Shown: positions 5,425 through 6,684 of the stretch, one piece after another | Layout: the number at the start of each line of letters is the position of its first letter | Numbering within the stretch: position 1 is the stretch's first letter | Assembly: GCA_030066455.1 (NCBI GenBank) | Contig: JASJBQ010000262.1 | Location: 1-6,684, forward strand | Source of the DNA: Desulfobacterales bacterium | GTDB lineage: Bacteria; Desulfobacterota; Desulfobacteria; Desulfobacterales; UBA5852 | Direction: 5' to 3' | DNA: 6,684 nt | The notes under the pieces: generated by a model | The model's input: the letters and a program-made list of their open reading frames with translations, nothing else | What the model was told of the DNA's origin: nothing | Database searches by the model: none | Translations under genes and position numbers: made by a program

Positions 5425-5700
5425 CTAATCACGATATAGATTTTCGAACGCAGCTTCTTGGAGACATGCTTCTTTCAAATCTTGGTGGATTTTTTTGGCC
5501 TCTTCTCGCTTGCCCTCCTTGCAAAGCTTGTAGATTTTTTCAATTACCACACGATACTTTTCTTTTTCGGAATCTTCTATTTCCTCGCAGTTTTTCAAAT
5601 TGTTAAGCATCTTCACGTGGCCGCGATCGCAATTATCGGCAGCATAAATCGTACTGTAAAAAATGCAAAGCGTGGCAACGACAATCATACCTATCTTCAT
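5425..5700 (-). CDS. Small exported helical protein with four mature cysteines, function unknown
   Basis: 91 residues. Residues 1-20 are a signal peptide (MKIGMIVVATLCIFYSTIYA) with likely cleavage after A20 or A21. There is no lipobox, so the mature protein of about 70 residues should be free in the periplasm. It is highly charged and helix-prone (SEKEKYRVVIEKIYKLCKEGKREEA...). Mature cysteines are C24, C38, C60 and C79, with spacings of 13, 21 and 18 residues, enough for two disulfides clamping a helical hairpin. The ribosome site AAAGGGGGAGG stands directly before the ATG at 5700. The start is 11 bases after the stop of the 33-residue peptide gene, in one apparent operon with the CoA-disulfide reductase/rhodanese gene. 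The gene is clearly more AT-rich than its neighbour, which may mean separate acquisition. I do not recognise the family. Confidence 0.8.
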   Translation of the reverse strand: MKIGMIVVATLCIFYSTIYAADNCDRGHVKMLNNLKNCEEIEDSEKEKYRVVIEKIYKLCKEGKREEAKKIHQDLKEACLQEAAFENLYRD

Positions 5701-5711
5701 TTCCTCCCCCT

Positions 5712-5813
5712 TTACTTAAGCTGGTTATTGAAGAGGCTGTAAAACATGACCCCCATCATCTGAAGAAACAACGACCAGCGAAACCAGTTCGATTTAGGAT
5801 TGATTCGTTCCAT
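5712..5813 (-). CDS. 33-residue putative membrane peptide overlapping the reductase stop codon
   Basis: The reductase stop and this start share one base (TAATG, 5815-5811), the classic layout for translational re-initiation. The frame encodes 33 residues. A polar start MERINPKSNWFR is followed by a hydrophobic, aromatic- and methionine-rich stretch (WSLFLQMMGVMFYSLF, residues 13-28) and a polar end NNQLK, with TAA at 5714-5712. Basic residues before the helix predict an inside N-terminus. The TAA lies just before the ribosome site of the next gene, so the frame exactly fills the space between its neighbours. There is no strong Shine-Dalgarno; initiation would depend on coupling. Its length is below usual gene-finding cut-offs. 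Function is unknown; it may anchor or sense for the reductase. Confidence 0.6.
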   Translation of the reverse strand: MERINPKSNWFRWSLFLQMMGVMFYSLFNNQLK

Positions 5814-6684
5814 TATCCGAACTGCACTTCAAACGGCCAGCCGACAATGCCCCCTTCGATAAAGCCGACCCGTTCATAACCCGCGGCGTTCAGAATGCGC
5901 TGGGCCTCGTAGCCGCGCATGCTCACCTTGCAAAAGGCCAGGATGTCGCGGTCCCGCGGCAGTTCATGCATCCGCTGGCGCAAGGCGCCCAGGGGAATGT
6001 GAACGACATCGTAGGGCAGGCGCATCTCCTCCAGTTCGGCCGGTGTGCGGGCATCCAGCAGGACGACTTCGCCGGCTTCGATGCGCTTTTTAGCTTCCAG
6101 AGGCGAAACGCCGTTGGCCAGGCCGTCCAACTTGTTGGTGAGCAGATGGGCGCAGGTGGCCAGCGGTTCGATGGGCGGGCTGTAGGGGGGGGCATAGCAA
6201 AAATCGACGTTCGCCAACTGGTCGAGGTTGCCGCCGAAAAGAATCGTAGCGGCCACCACATCCAGATAGCCTTTGCCGGCCGTCGATAAGCCGGCGACCT
6301 GGATGCCCAGCAGACGCCGGTCCTTTTGGCTGGCGATCATTTTGATGGCCAGTGGTTTGGCGTCCATGTAGTGGGGCTTGTCGGGCCCGGCCCAGGTGGT
6401 GGTCTCGATTTCCAGTCCACTTTGGCGCGCCGCTTTTTCCGTGAGTCCCGTCCGGCCGATGGTATAGTCGAAGGCCCTGACGATGCCGGTGGCCGTAATG
6501 CCGCTGAAGGGTGTCGGTTTCCCGGCGATGTGGTCGGCGATGACACGGCCGTGCTTGTTGGCCGTGGAACCAAGCGGCACGAACATGGGATTGGCATCCC
6601 GGGTGCTGTAATGATTGATGACGCAGTCGCCCCCAGCGTAGATGTCCGGATCGCTGGTCTGGCAGTGTTGGTTGATGACGATGC
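5813..6684 (-). CDS. FAD-dependent CoA-disulfide reductase/rhodanese fusion (persulfide reductase type), N-terminus outside the window
   Basis: 290 codons of a longer gene are visible. Near the right edge TSDPDIYAGGDC is the second FAD-binding motif of pyridine-nucleotide disulfide oxidoreductases. MFVPLGSTANKHGR follows, typical of the CoA-disulfide reductase/NADH oxidase branch. The dimerisation domain carries LLGIQVAG and FCYAPPYSPP, the conserved tyrosine pair of CoA-disulfide reductases. From about nt 6110 a rhodanese domain begins (VSPLEAKKRIEAGEVVLLDAR, IPLGALRQRM) and reaches the active loop CKVSMR, with the catalytic cysteine codon at 5932-5930. It ends in EGGIVGWPFEVQFG. Such fusions (CoADR-Rhd; Npsr of Shewanella is the characterised relative) reduce CoA-disulfide, CoA-persulfide or polysulfide with NAD(P)H in the cytoplasm. 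The N-terminal flavin domain and its redox cysteine lie beyond 6684 and cannot be checked. An eight-C run (6185-6192) encodes the conserved APP and is in frame. It heads an apparent operon with two small genes. Confidence 0.93.
   Translation of the reverse strand, partial: IVINQHCQTSDPDIYAGGDCVINHYSTRDANPMFVPLGSTANKHGRVIADHIAGKPTPFSGITATGIVRAFDYTIGRTGLTEKAARQSGLEIETTTWAGPDKPHYMDAKPLAIKMIASQKDRRLLGIQVAGLSTAGKGYLDVVAATILFGGNLDQLANVDFCYAPPYSPPIEPLATCAHLLTNKLDGLANGVSPLEAKKRIEAGEVVLLDARTPAELEEMRLPYDVVHIPLGALRQRMHELPRDRDILAFCKVSMRGYEAQRILNAAGYERVGFIEGGIVGWPFEVQFG

Noticed and set aside
1..6684. CRISPR array, tRNA, rRNA, insertion sequence
   Set aside because: No regularly spaced repeats, cloverleaf, rRNA segments, transposase or terminal inverted repeats were seen on reading both strands.

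Overview
The window is moderately GC-rich bacterial DNA with several AT-rich intergenic islands. Gene content (a periplasmic oligopeptide-type binding protein, a CoA-disulfide-reductase/rhodanese fusion, an XRE regulator, several tiny membrane proteins) and the strong AGGAGG-type ribosome sites fit a Gram-negative anaerobe. A Desulfobacterota (sulfate-reducer-like) source is my best guess, but this is an inference from style, not proof.

Left block, minus strand (1-2785): a promoter near 2756-2785 drives an exported family-5 extracytoplasmic solute-binding protein (2643 to 1081). A gene for a class I SAM-dependent methyltransferase-like protein follows 25 bases downstream and runs off the left edge. 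No permease or ATPase gene is visible, so the binding protein is either an orphan or the head of an operon continuing outside the window.

Middle block, plus strand (about 3000-4930): an XRE-type HTH regulator (3131-3583) is tightly coupled to a 101-residue protein (3585-3890). The second protein carries a near copy of the regulator's C-terminal helical module, followed by a predicted C-terminal membrane segment. The pair looks like a regulator plus a membrane-tethered partner and is the most interesting candidate system here. After a 430-base gene-free stretch with repeats and a leader hairpin come a 138-residue three-helix membrane protein (4324-4740) and a 28-residue single-helix membrane peptide (4846-4932).

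Gap (4933-5424): mixed DNA with open frames on both strands but no gene I can defend.

Right block, minus strand (6684-5425): the C-terminal two thirds or so of an FAD-dependent CoA-disulfide reductase fused to a rhodanese domain (persulfide/CoA-disulfide chemistry). A 33-residue membrane peptide overlaps its stop codon (TAATG), and a small exported helical protein with four cysteines follows. The three read as one operon, which would join cytoplasmic sulfane-sulfur chemistry to a small membrane protein and a small periplasmic thiol protein of unknown function.
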